DNA of 5,357 nucleotides from Acidimicrobiales bacterium (GTDB taxonomy: Bacteria; Actinomycetota; Acidimicrobiia; Acidimicrobiales; RAAP-2), in the NCBI GenBank assembly GCA_017883105.1, contig JADGOF010000187.1, forward strand, positions 1 to 5,357, in the 5' to 3' direction. The position numbers were made by a program, and so were the translations under genes. The notes below the pieces were generated by a model. That model saw nothing but the letters and a program-made list of their open reading frames with translations. It made no database searches and was not told where the DNA came from. How positions within the stretch are numbered: the stretch's first letter is position 1; every line of letters starts with the position of its first letter. Shown here piece by piece: positions 1 through 5,215 of this stretch.

Positions 1-1
1 C

Positions 2-100
2 AGCGAGGACTTCCGTGGGGTACGTGATGCCTGGGATGCCGTCTTTCCCGATGGCGTCTACAGCGCCACCGGATTGGCCGAGGCCAAGCGGCTGGCGTAG
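2..100 (+). CDS. C-terminal end of an unrecognised protein (partial, 5' end outside window)
   Basis: This is an open frame that enters from the left edge and stops at TAG (98-100), leaving 32 codons. The visible tail includes DAWDAVFPDG and ends in AEAKRLA. The mix of acidic, aromatic and alanine/leucine residues and the GC-rich third positions look like real coding sequence rather than a shadow frame. I do not recognise the family, and 32 residues are too few to assign a function. The next gene on this strand is far away, so this gene probably ends its transcription unit here. It could also be a short chance frame, since the upstream part cannot be seen. Confidence 0.45.
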   Translation, partial: SEDFRGVRDAWDAVFPDGVYSATGLAEAKRLA

Positions 101-145
101 GTACTACAGCGTCGTCGGCGTTAGCAACCTTCGTCGACCAACACC

Positions 146-160
146 AGGACAACTTGTCCT
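146..160. repeat. 15-bp perfect palindrome AGGACAA-C-TTGTCCT
   Basis: The 7-base arms AGGACAA and TTGTCCT are exact reverse complements around a single C. The site lies 46 bases after the stop of the left-edge gene and in a stretch (101-321) where I see no convincing gene. As RNA it could fold into a 6-bp stem with a 3-nt loop. It is not followed by a T-run, so it is not a canonical terminator on either strand. A dimeric-protein operator or a remnant of a recombination site would fit equally well. The function is unknown. Confidence 0.4.
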
Positions 161-321
161 TCTGGCTCACTTGCCGCCCGAAGCAGGCCGCCGAACGTCT
201 GGTCTCCTCCTCATCGGAGAAACCTGCGACATGGTTGAAGGCTCTATCCCCGGAGTGCCGCTTTGTCCCACCCACCCGGCATTGCGGGGCAGTTCTCCGG
301 GCGTCGGACCTCGGGGAGGAG

Positions 322-1191
322 CTACCTCATTCCATCGGGCAGTGTCTCGCCGTGAGGATCGTTGATCCTGTCGGAGCCGACCCACCATGAACAGTGATCA
401 GGCGAAGTGGAGAGTGCCTCGATCTCCTGTGAAGTAATAATCTCAGCGACGCACTCATTGGTTCCGCCTACGTACAACCAGTGGAAATCGGTGTCTGTGG
501 CCAGAAACCACGATCTGTCTTCGGGCCACCAGAGGTCCGGGACCTGGAAATGGTCGGCCTCTCGAAAGACCGTCCACGACGACAATGGTGCTCGGTAGAG
601 CAAGTAGTTGCGGTCCGGCAGCGTCAGGACGTTGGGATAGGTGACCTGATGGACTTCCTGCCGTCCGGGGGTAGGAGCCCATCCAACCATCAGGTCTCCG
701 TAGCCCTCCCACAGGCCGTACCAAGTCACATCAGGGGTCTGCGTGTGTCGGGCCAGGATCGAAGCGAGCGCTTCAAACTGGTCGCCTTCGAGAGTTGGTC
801 CAACGTCGTTGGAATCGACGTCCTCCGGGTCCATCACGCCACCTGGCGCTGGCCGCAGGACGGCTTCGGCCGCCATCTCTGGATGCACCGTCCAGCCGTT
901 CCGGGTGGCCACGTCCGACCAGCGGAGTGTTGGTGGATCACGTGAGACGATCTGGTCACCCACGCTGATGCCGCTTCTCACGATGGGGTAGAAGACTCTT
1001 GCATAGGCATCGAAGACCTCCGGCACCCAGGACCGGACTTCGCCACCCCTGTGCGACACAAGTGGCGTCAGCCATTCGGCGGCGGTGAAATCCTCGACGA
1101 GTTCACAGCCTGGGAACTCCCAGAACTGTCCCCCACGACCCGGGATTTCGGTGACTTGCCCACCTGTGCCGTCTGAGGTGAGCCTTGCCAT
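322..1191 (-). CDS. Conserved hypothetical protein (actinobacterial type, WYGLWEGYG motif)
   Basis: This encodes 289 aa from the ATG at 1191 and stops at TAG (322-324). The protein is soluble, with no signal peptide or membrane segment visible. It is rich in Trp and acidic residues. Recognisable blocks, in order, are WLTPLVSHRGGEVRSWVPE with FDAYARVFYP near the N-terminus, LRWSDVATRNGWTVHPEM, the block TPDVTWYGLWEGYGDL, a PDRNYLLYRAPL segment, and DLWWPEDRSWFLATDTDFHW followed by YVGG. I recall this layout from actinobacterial proteins of unknown function, so it is probably a real, intact gene. No catalytic motif is evident. The frame stays open back to a GTG at 1251 (309 aa). I prefer the ATG because a weak GGGG purine run lies 8 bases before it and nothing like a ribosome site precedes the GTG. 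The conserved part starts well after both. It is flanked by remnants, so it is likely transcribed alone. Confidence 0.8.
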   Translation of the reverse strand: MARLTSDGTGGQVTEIPGRGGQFWEFPGCELVEDFTAAEWLTPLVSHRGGEVRSWVPEVFDAYARVFYPIVRSGISVGDQIVSRDPPTLRWSDVATRNGWTVHPEMAAEAVLRPAPGGVMDPEDVDSNDVGPTLEGDQFEALASILARHTQTPDVTWYGLWEGYGDLMVGWAPTPGRQEVHQVTYPNVLTLPDRNYLLYRAPLSSWTVFREADHFQVPDLWWPEDRSWFLATDTDFHWLYVGGTNECVAEIITSQEIEALSTSPDHCSWWVGSDRINDPHGETLPDGMR

Positions 1192-1275
1192 GCCAATCGC
1201 CCCGCCTAATCGAGATCGGACGGTCCACTTTCCAGACCAGGGCAGACGCACTCAGACATGCTGGCACAGCGGATA

Positions 1276-1290
1276 GGCGCTACCAGCGCC
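1276..1290. repeat. Short stem-loop GGCGCT-ACC-AGCGCC
   Basis: A perfect 6-bp GC-rich inverted repeat with a 3-base loop lies 25-99 bases upstream of the candidate starts of the - strand hypothetical gene (GTG 1251 or ATG 1191). No T-run follows on either strand, so it is not a standard rho-independent terminator. It may be a leader hairpin or an operator for the hypothetical gene, or chance in GC-rich DNA. Confidence 0.35.
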
Positions 1291-1309
1291 CGATTGTCCA
1301 TACGCCCAC

Positions 1310-1335
1310 AAGTGCCTGATTGGTAGGAGGCACTT
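1310..1335. repeat. Inverted repeat AAGTGCC-N12-GGCACTT
   Basis: Two perfect 7-base arms (1310-1316 and 1329-1335) are separated by 12 bases. The site lies 19 bases from the 1276-1290 stem-loop, in the gap between the - strand hypothetical gene and the HNH remnant. On RNA it would form a stem-loop with a large loop. As DNA, the arm centres are 19 bases apart, roughly two helix turns, which suits a dimeric regulator. It has no terminator T-run. Confidence 0.4.
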
Positions 1336-1584
1336 CATAAGAGGTCTGATTAACAACTTGCGGATAACTTTGCCTTGCTGTGCCACCACCATCATTTCTT
1401 GAAGACCTTCGACGGCTGGACCCTCTCCAGAGATACCACCACCGCCACCGGGCCGCCCCACTGGCGGTTCGAACCCGAGCCTCCCTTCGGGCAGGAACCC
1501 GACCTCGGGATCGACACATCGGAAGGACGGGCGGCGTTGCGGGAAGAGCAGGGGAAGACCGAGCTCGATTCAACACCTGCGTGA
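1336..1584 (+). pseudogene. 3' remnant of an HNH endonuclease gene (13E12 / DUF222-HNH type)
   Basis: From 1354 the frame reads QLADNFALLCHHHHFLKT, then FDGWTLSRD, and ends at TGA (1582-1584). This matches the second half of the HNH motif of the DUF222/13E12 family, in which an N-L-x-L-L-C-x-x-H-H-x-x-K block is followed by GWTL and a proline-rich tail. The first half of the HNH box (the AHH-type pair and the Gly-rich turn) is not in this frame. An in-frame TAA sits at 1351-1353 and a TAG at 1324-1326. A neighbouring frame just upstream (1322-1357) reads RRHFIRGLINN, which loosely resembles the missing H-H...G-G-x-T-N part, so one or more frameshifts are possible. No start codon with a ribosome site is evident, and the DUF222 domain is absent. 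I read it as a decayed gene end. Only the 1354-1584 part is firm; the left boundary is approximate. Confidence 0.65.
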
Positions 1585-1630
1585 ACCGGTCGGAGATGTC
1601 GAAGCCGGAGGCCAACAACCCCCGTGCAGA

Positions 1631-2245
1631 TCAGTGGTCGGCAGAGCGGATCATCGAGAGCACGTCGGACCAGCCAAAACCCACTGTCTCGCCGACGACG
1701 CCACAAGCGTCGACGTCAACGAGAACGAAGAACGGATATCCCGTCACCCGGTAGTCGTTCCACGCCTCATCGCTCATGATGACCGGCAACGAGTTGATCC
1801 CGTCGGCGATCAGTATCACGCTCGAAGTCGCAAGCGATGTTGGACCCTTGGTGACAACGACCGCCGAGATCCCTGCCGGCAGTTCCGAACCAACACCATC
1901 CCGGAATCCACGCCAGAACTCATCGCATCCATCGCACTGGGTGGAGAGAAAGGCAACGAGGACGGCGCCCTCCTGCTCATTGATCCGAAAGGAGACCGGT
2001 TCGCCCGAGGGTCGTACGCCCACGATGTCCGACGCGGACCAGGTGGCGTGCCCAGCGGCACCAGAGGGACCTGCGGACGGAATGGGTCGCAGCCCCGACA
2101 CGAACTCCGGATCCGAGAGTGGATTGGCGGCAGCAGACGGAGTGAGGTCGATCTCGTCCGATCCAGCCGGGCCGGGCGCTACTCGGGGCTCGGGATTCCG
2201 TCCCTGACGACCTCGATTGCGTTGCCATTGCCACACCACCGGCAC
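1631..2245 (-). CDS. Thioredoxin-like (TlpA/peroxiredoxin-type fold) protein with a CDGC redox motif
   Basis: This encodes 204 aa from GTG 2245. After a disordered Pro/Gly/Ala-rich N-terminal part (about residues 1-72) comes a thioredoxin-like domain: a beta strand VLVAFLSTQ leading into C104-D-G-C107 and EFW, a middle region with VVVTKG, MSDEAWNDY, and then GYPFFVLVD, where P171 is the cis-proline expected opposite the CxxC. These features indicate a thiol-disulfide oxidoreductase or a related redox protein; the substrate is unknown. Unlike most TlpA/MauD-like proteins it shows no signal peptide or membrane anchor, so I infer a cytoplasmic location unless the true start lies elsewhere. The start is supported by AGGAGG at 2255-2250, 4 bases before this GTG. 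A second GTG at 2239 is 10 bases from it. The gene overlaps the zinc-ribbon gene by about 67 bases in another frame, so translational coupling is likely. A later GTG (2101) would still keep the whole redox domain. Confidence 0.75.
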   Translation of the reverse strand: MPVVWQWQRNRGRQGRNPEPRVAPGPAGSDEIDLTPSAAANPLSDPEFVSGLRPIPSAGPSGAAGHATWSASDIVGVRPSGEPVSFRINEQEGAVLVAFLSTQCDGCDEFWRGFRDGVGSELPAGISAVVVTKGPTSLATSSVILIADGINSLPVIMSDEAWNDYRVTGYPFFVLVDVDACGVVGETVGFGWSDVLSMIRSADH

Positions 2246-2463
2246 GACACCTCCTCCACCGACTCGTCCAAGACCTCGACGTCCTCGATGGAGAGGTCAC
2301 CGCCCACGGAGAAATGGTGGAAGGCCTTGGTCCGTCTGTTGGTCACCACGTTGAAGCGGGTCAGGTTGCCGCATGCCGCGCAGCGGTACCTGGTCGCACC
2401 CTCGCTTGCAGATGTCGTTGATGGGCCCGGAGCGGAAGGTGATTCGGTTGTCACCCGCACCAC
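2179..2463 (-). CDS. Small zinc-ribbon protein
   Basis: This encodes about 94 aa from GTG 2463 and stops at TAG (2179-2181). The frame is open back to TTG 2481 (100 aa). Two Cys pairs, RCAACG and CRWCG, are 42 residues apart. Such paired CxxC knuckles are expected to bind one zinc as a zinc ribbon. Between them lies TRFNVVTNRRTKAFHHFSVG and an acidic stretch with SIEDVEVLDE. I recall this arrangement from small actinobacterial proteins of unknown function. A nucleic-acid or protein-binding role is possible but not shown. None of the starts has a good ribosome site: AGGA abuts the TTG, and the GTGs at 2463, 2460 and 2454 have none. The first ~30 residues are low-complexity and the start is uncertain. 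It is divergent from the DEDDh nuclease, with the SOS-like box between them, and overlaps the downstream thioredoxin-like gene. Confidence 0.75.
   Translation of the reverse strand: MVRVTTESPSAPGPSTTSASEGATRYRCAACGNLTRFNVVTNRRTKAFHHFSVGGDLSIEDVEVLDESVEEVSCRWCGNGNAIEVVRDGIPSPE
2250..2255 (-). promoter_or_regulatory. Strong ribosome binding site AGGAGG inside the zinc-ribbon gene
   Basis: On the - strand a perfect AGGAGG (2255 to 2250) lies 4 bases before GTG 2245 and 10 bases before GTG 2239 of the thioredoxin-like gene. It supports a start overlapping the zinc-ribbon gene. The same bases encode Glu-Glu-Val in the zinc-ribbon frame, so coincidence cannot be excluded. Confidence 0.5.
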
Positions 2464-2500
2464 GGTACTCGCCGACGGCAATCCTGCCCATCTCGTGGAC

Positions 2501-2514
2501 CGAACATCTGTTCG
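2501..2514. promoter_or_regulatory. LexA-type SOS box CGAACATCTGTTCG
   Basis: This is a perfect inverted repeat CGAAC-ATCT-GTTCG. It has the GAAC-N4-GTTC form of LexA operators in Bacillus and actinobacteria (commonly written CGAACRNRYGTTCG, or TCGAAC-N4-GTTCGA in mycobacteria). It lies in the short gap between the divergent zinc-ribbon and DEDDh/GIY-YIG nuclease genes, ending 14 bases before the nuclease ATG. The downstream gene is a DNA-repair-type nuclease, the kind of gene LexA controls. Binding would cover the predicted promoter of the nuclease and could also repress the - strand gene. One mismatch to the strict Bacillus spacer (third spacer base C, not a purine) does not affect the half-sites. 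Confidence 0.75.
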
Positions 2515-2515
2515 C

Positions 2516-2521
2516 TAAAGT
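2516..2521 (+). promoter_or_regulatory. Candidate -10 element TAAAGT (possible leaderless promoter)
   Basis: TAAAGT fits the TAnnnT form of an actinobacterial -10 box. Transcription would begin about 7 bases later, at or next to the ATG at 2529. No good ribosome site precedes that ATG, so a leaderless mRNA is plausible. No convincing -35 is seen; GTGGAC at 2495-2500 is a weak candidate at 15-bp spacing. The LexA-type box would fill the spacer. Confidence 0.35.
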
Positions 2522-2528
2522 GGGCTCC

Positions 2529-4079
2529 ATGGAGCGTGCGGTCCAACGATCGTTTGATGATCTGGGAACACCGTTGAGCCAGGTCACCTTCGTCGTCGTC
2601 GACGTCGAGACCACGGGCGGCTCGCCGGTTACCTCGTCCCTCACTGAGGTGGCCGCCGCCCGCTATCGGGGCGGAGAGATGCTCGGCACCTATCAGACGT
2701 TCGTGCAACCGGACGAACGGATCCCGCCGTTCATCACCGCACTGACCGGTATCAGCGACGCCATGGTGGCCGATGCACCCAGGGTCGGTGCGATGCTCCC
2801 CTCCTTGTTGGAGTTCGTCGGCGGGGCCGTGCTGGTCGGCCACAACCTGCGCTTCGACCTCTCATTCATCGATCACGCACTCGTTTCCACCGGCCGGGAA
2901 CGCATGGCCAACGCCACCGTGGACACGCTGGCCCTGTCGCGACGATTGGTGCGGGATATGGTTCCCAACTGCAAACTCGCCACCTTGGCGTCCTCCCTCC
3001 GACTCCCCCACCAGCCTTCCCACCGCGCTCTCACCGACGTGCTGGCGACCGGCGACCTGCTCCATGCCCTTCTCGAACGGGCAGGCTCCTTCGGCATCGT
3101 CGGGCTCGAGGAGCTGCTCGACCTCCCCCGCCTGGTCGGCCATCCTCAGGCAGCGAAACTTCGCCTGACCATCCGGCTCCCCCACCGCCCCGGTGTCTAT
3201 TGGTTCACCGATGCCGCCGGCAATGTGCTCTACATGGGCAAGGCCACCGATCTCCACACCCGGGTCCGTTCCTACTTCACCGGGGACAGGCGATCCAAGG
3301 TCGGCCGACTGCTCCGTCAGCTCCACGCCGTCCACCACCGGACCTGTGCCGGCCCCCTGACCGCCGCCGTCATCGAAGGACGGATGATCCGCCAGTGGTC
3401 GCCTCCGTTCAATCGCCAGGGAAAGGCTCGGCGCAAGAACCCGGGGACGGCGACGCGATCAAGCGAGGCCGGTTCAGTCCATCCCGGGCATCGCGCCCGA
3501 CGGCCCGGAAGACGACGCTCCTGGAAACCCGACGAGCTTGCCGGCGATCCCGTCGACCTGCTGGCCCCGTTGGCCGATCACGTGACCGAGCTGGCCGAAC
3601 AACAGCGGTACGAAGAAGCGGCAGCTGTTCGGGACGAAGCGGAGCGGCTCAGACACCTCCTCGGACGCCACCGCCGGGTCGAATCGTTGCGCAACGCGGG
3701 ACGAATGGTCCTGGATGTCGACGGTGAAGGCACGATCCAGCTCGACGGAGGGCTCCTTCGGGAGACCGACGGGCTGTTCGAAGCGGTACCGGGTCCTGGC
3801 GCTGGTCAGGTCATGGCCGGCGACGGCCATGACAACGAGCGCATCATCGTGGCCCAGTGGCTCGGGGCCAATGCCGACAAGGTGCGCATACTCGAGGTGG
3901 AATCAGATAGCGGCCTGTCGATGCCATCGATCCGGATTCCCCGACTGCACGAACTCTGCGGGCCGTTGGCTTCTCGGGAAGTCTCAGGCGCGTCGATCCG
4001 GGGGGAGTTGACGGAGCGGCCGACCTTGGATCCGGCGCGCCCGGTCGACCCGGTCGGCTCAGTCGGCTCGGCGGTGTGA
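2529..4079 (+). CDS. DEDDh 3'-5' exonuclease fused to GIY-YIG endonuclease and UVR domains (DnaQ-UvrC-like DNA-repair nuclease)
   Basis: This encodes 516 aa from ATG 2529. Residues 20-185 form a DnaQ/epsilon-type exonuclease with all five DEDDh residues: D25 and E27 (VVVDVETTG), D110 (GHNLRFD), and H166 and D170 (HRALTD). Residues 217-297 form a UvrC/Cho-like GIY-YIG domain: PGVYWF, VLYMGKATDLHTRVRSYF with R245, and E283 in AAVIEGRMIRQWSPPFN, so the expected catalytic Arg and Glu are present. Residues 347-381 form a UVR helix pair (LAEQQRYEEAAAVRDEAERL). This order matches the actinobacterial family that includes M. tuberculosis Rv2191. It probably cuts or trims damaged DNA; the substrate is unknown. 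Homologs as I remember them have about 100 UvrC-like residues between GIY-YIG and UVR. Here residues 296-335 are only an Arg/Pro-rich linker, and the protein is shorter than Rv2191. The ATG is preferred over in-frame upstream starts (from 2373) because those run through the divergent gene and the LexA-type box. The Pro/Val/Gly-rich tail (residues 500-516) looks disordered. Confidence 0.88.
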   Translation: MERAVQRSFDDLGTPLSQVTFVVVDVETTGGSPVTSSLTEVAAARYRGGEMLGTYQTFVQPDERIPPFITALTGISDAMVADAPRVGAMLPSLLEFVGGAVLVGHNLRFDLSFIDHALVSTGRERMANATVDTLALSRRLVRDMVPNCKLATLASSLRLPHQPSHRALTDVLATGDLLHALLERAGSFGIVGLEELLDLPRLVGHPQAAKLRLTIRLPHRPGVYWFTDAAGNVLYMGKATDLHTRVRSYFTGDRRSKVGRLLRQLHAVHHRTCAGPLTAAVIEGRMIRQWSPPFNRQGKARRKNPGTATRSSEAGSVHPGHRARRPGRRRSWKPDELAGDPVDLLAPLADHVTELAEQQRYEEAAAVRDEAERLRHLLGRHRRVESLRNAGRMVLDVDGEGTIQLDGGLLRETDGLFEAVPGPGAGQVMAGDGHDNERIIVAQWLGANADKVRILEVESDSGLSMPSIRIPRLHELCGPLASREVSGASIRGELTERPTLDPARPVDPVGSVGSAV

Positions 4080-4109
4080 CCGGGGAGCGCAGGGAGGACC
4101 GGCGCCCGC

Positions 4110-5213
4110 CTACTTCGGAGTCTCGTCCTCCGATGCCGCCTGGGACACCCTGATCAGCGCGTCGAGCACCGAGGCGGCACGGCGGTCGTCGATCACCTGG
4201 CAGGCCAAGGAGATGCCGTCCTGCAGATCGGCGGCCTGTCCGATGACCACCAGCGATGCCGCGGCGTTGAGCACGGCGATGTCCCGGTGCGGTGATGCAT
4301 CACCGGCGATGACCCGACGGATGGCCTCGGCGTTGAACGCCGCGTCCCCGCCACGCAGATCCTCGATGTCCGCAAGGGCGAACCCCAACGAGGCGGGGTC
4401 CACCCGGTAGTTGGACCGCTCGTATGAACCGGAGGGCAGCCGGACCAGCTCGTGGACCGTCGACAGTCCGGTGGTGCTCAATTCGTCGAGGCCATCGTCC
4501 CCGTAGACGACCATGGCCCGCCTTGTCCCGTTGGCGGCCAGGACACCGAGCATCTTGTCGGCCATCGCCGGATTGCTCACCCCCACCACCTGGTACCTGG
4601 CCCGGCCGGGATTGGCCAGAGGGCCCAGGTAGTTGAACACGGTCGGGATCCCGAGCTCCTTGCGCACCGGCGCGGCGTGCCGCATGGCCGGGTGGAACCG
4701 GGGAGCGAAACAGAAACCCATGCCGACCTCGTCGATGCAACGGGCCACGCCCTCGGGTCCGAGATCGGCCACCACACCCAACGCCTCGAGGACATCGGCC
4801 GCACCCACCGCTGAGGACGAGGCACGACCGCCGTGCTTGCACACCTTGGCGCCGGTGGCCGCCACCACCAGGGCGGCGATGGTCGACACGTTGATGCTAC
4901 GGAGGCGGTCGCCGCCGGTGCCACAGGTGTCGATGACCTCGATGCCGTCGGGCAGCACCAGGGGGACGGCATGGGCGACCATCGCCCGGACGAAGCCGGT
5001 CATCTCCTCGACGGACTCGCCCTTGGCCCTGAGCGCCGTGACCAGTGCGGCGATCTGCGTGGGCGCCGCCTCACCGGAGAGCACCTGGCCGAGAACCACC
5101 TCTGCCTGCCCGGCGGACAGTGATGTGCCGTCCAGCAGGCCCGTCAGCACCCCCGGCCATCCTCCCAGCGAGTCGAAGGACACCCGATCGGCGTCGGACA
5201 TTGAAGGATCCAT
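4110..5213 (-). CDS. trpD: Anthranilate phosphoribosyltransferase
   Basis: TrpD transfers phosphoribose from PRPP to anthranilate, the second step of tryptophan synthesis, in the cytoplasm. The 367-aa product has the full family pattern: a helical N-terminal domain (about residues 17-85), the PRPP-binding DTCGTGGD (95-102), NVST (108-111), KHGGR (126-130) with SSS and ADVLEALG after it, FHPAM (173-177), PVRKELG (182-188), FNYLGPLANP (193-202), and the metal-site GLDELS with D243 and E244. Its length is normal for the family. One oddity is that KHGNR, nearly universal in TrpD with an Asn that touches anthranilate, reads KHGGR here. The ATG at 5213 lies 2 bases after the stop of the acyl-CoA dehydrogenase gene (TGAGCATG), with a GGTGGGA run as a possible ribosome site inside that gene. 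Alternative starts are GTG 5228 and ATG 5201. No other trp gene is in view, so it seems to lie outside a classical trp operon. It converges on the nuclease gene. Confidence 0.95.
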   Translation of the reverse strand: MDPSMSDADRVSFDSLGGWPGVLTGLLDGTSLSAGQAEVVLGQVLSGEAAPTQIAALVTALRAKGESVEEMTGFVRAMVAHAVPLVLPDGIEVIDTCGTGGDRLRSINVSTIAALVVAATGAKVCKHGGRASSSAVGAADVLEALGVVADLGPEGVARCIDEVGMGFCFAPRFHPAMRHAAPVRKELGIPTVFNYLGPLANPGRARYQVVGVSNPAMADKMLGVLAANGTRRAMVVYGDDGLDELSTTGLSTVHELVRLPSGSYERSNYRVDPASLGFALADIEDLRGGDAAFNAEAIRRVIAGDASPHRDIAVLNAAASLVVIGQAADLQDGISLACQVIDDRRAASVLDALIRVSQAASEDETPK

Positions 5214-5215
5214 GC

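Noticed and set aside
154..390. + strand open frame of 78 codons in the left gap
   Set aside because: No family is recognised, its 3' part overlaps the end of the - strand hypothetical gene, and its start lies within the palindrome without a ribosome site. A relic cannot be excluded.
1464..1476. GGTTCGAACCC-like string resembling a tRNA T-arm
   Set aside because: The flanking bases do not form the 5-bp T-stem and no acceptor or anticodon arm is found; it lies in the coding tail of the HNH remnant.
1280..1618. - strand open frame (112 codons) across the HNH remnant
   Set aside because: It is Arg/Ser-rich with no motif, whereas the + strand of the same DNA encodes a recognisable HNH end.
1634..2518. 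Long + strand open frame (294 codons) opposite the thioredoxin-like and zinc-ribbon genes
   Set aside because: It has no recognisable domain and is a low-complexity mix of Arg, Ser and Thr. It mirrors two - strand genes that carry clear Cys motifs, so it is a GC-driven shadow frame.
4036..4075. Short direct repeats of GTCGGCTC at the nuclease 3' end
   Set aside because: They are only two or three imperfect copies of an 8-9 base unit encoding a Val/Gly/Ser tail, which is common in GC-rich coding ends.
4080..4109. Possible bidirectional terminator between the convergent nuclease and trpD genes
   Set aside because: The 30-bp gap is GC-rich and contains GGCGCC, but no stem of useful length with a T-run is visible on either strand.
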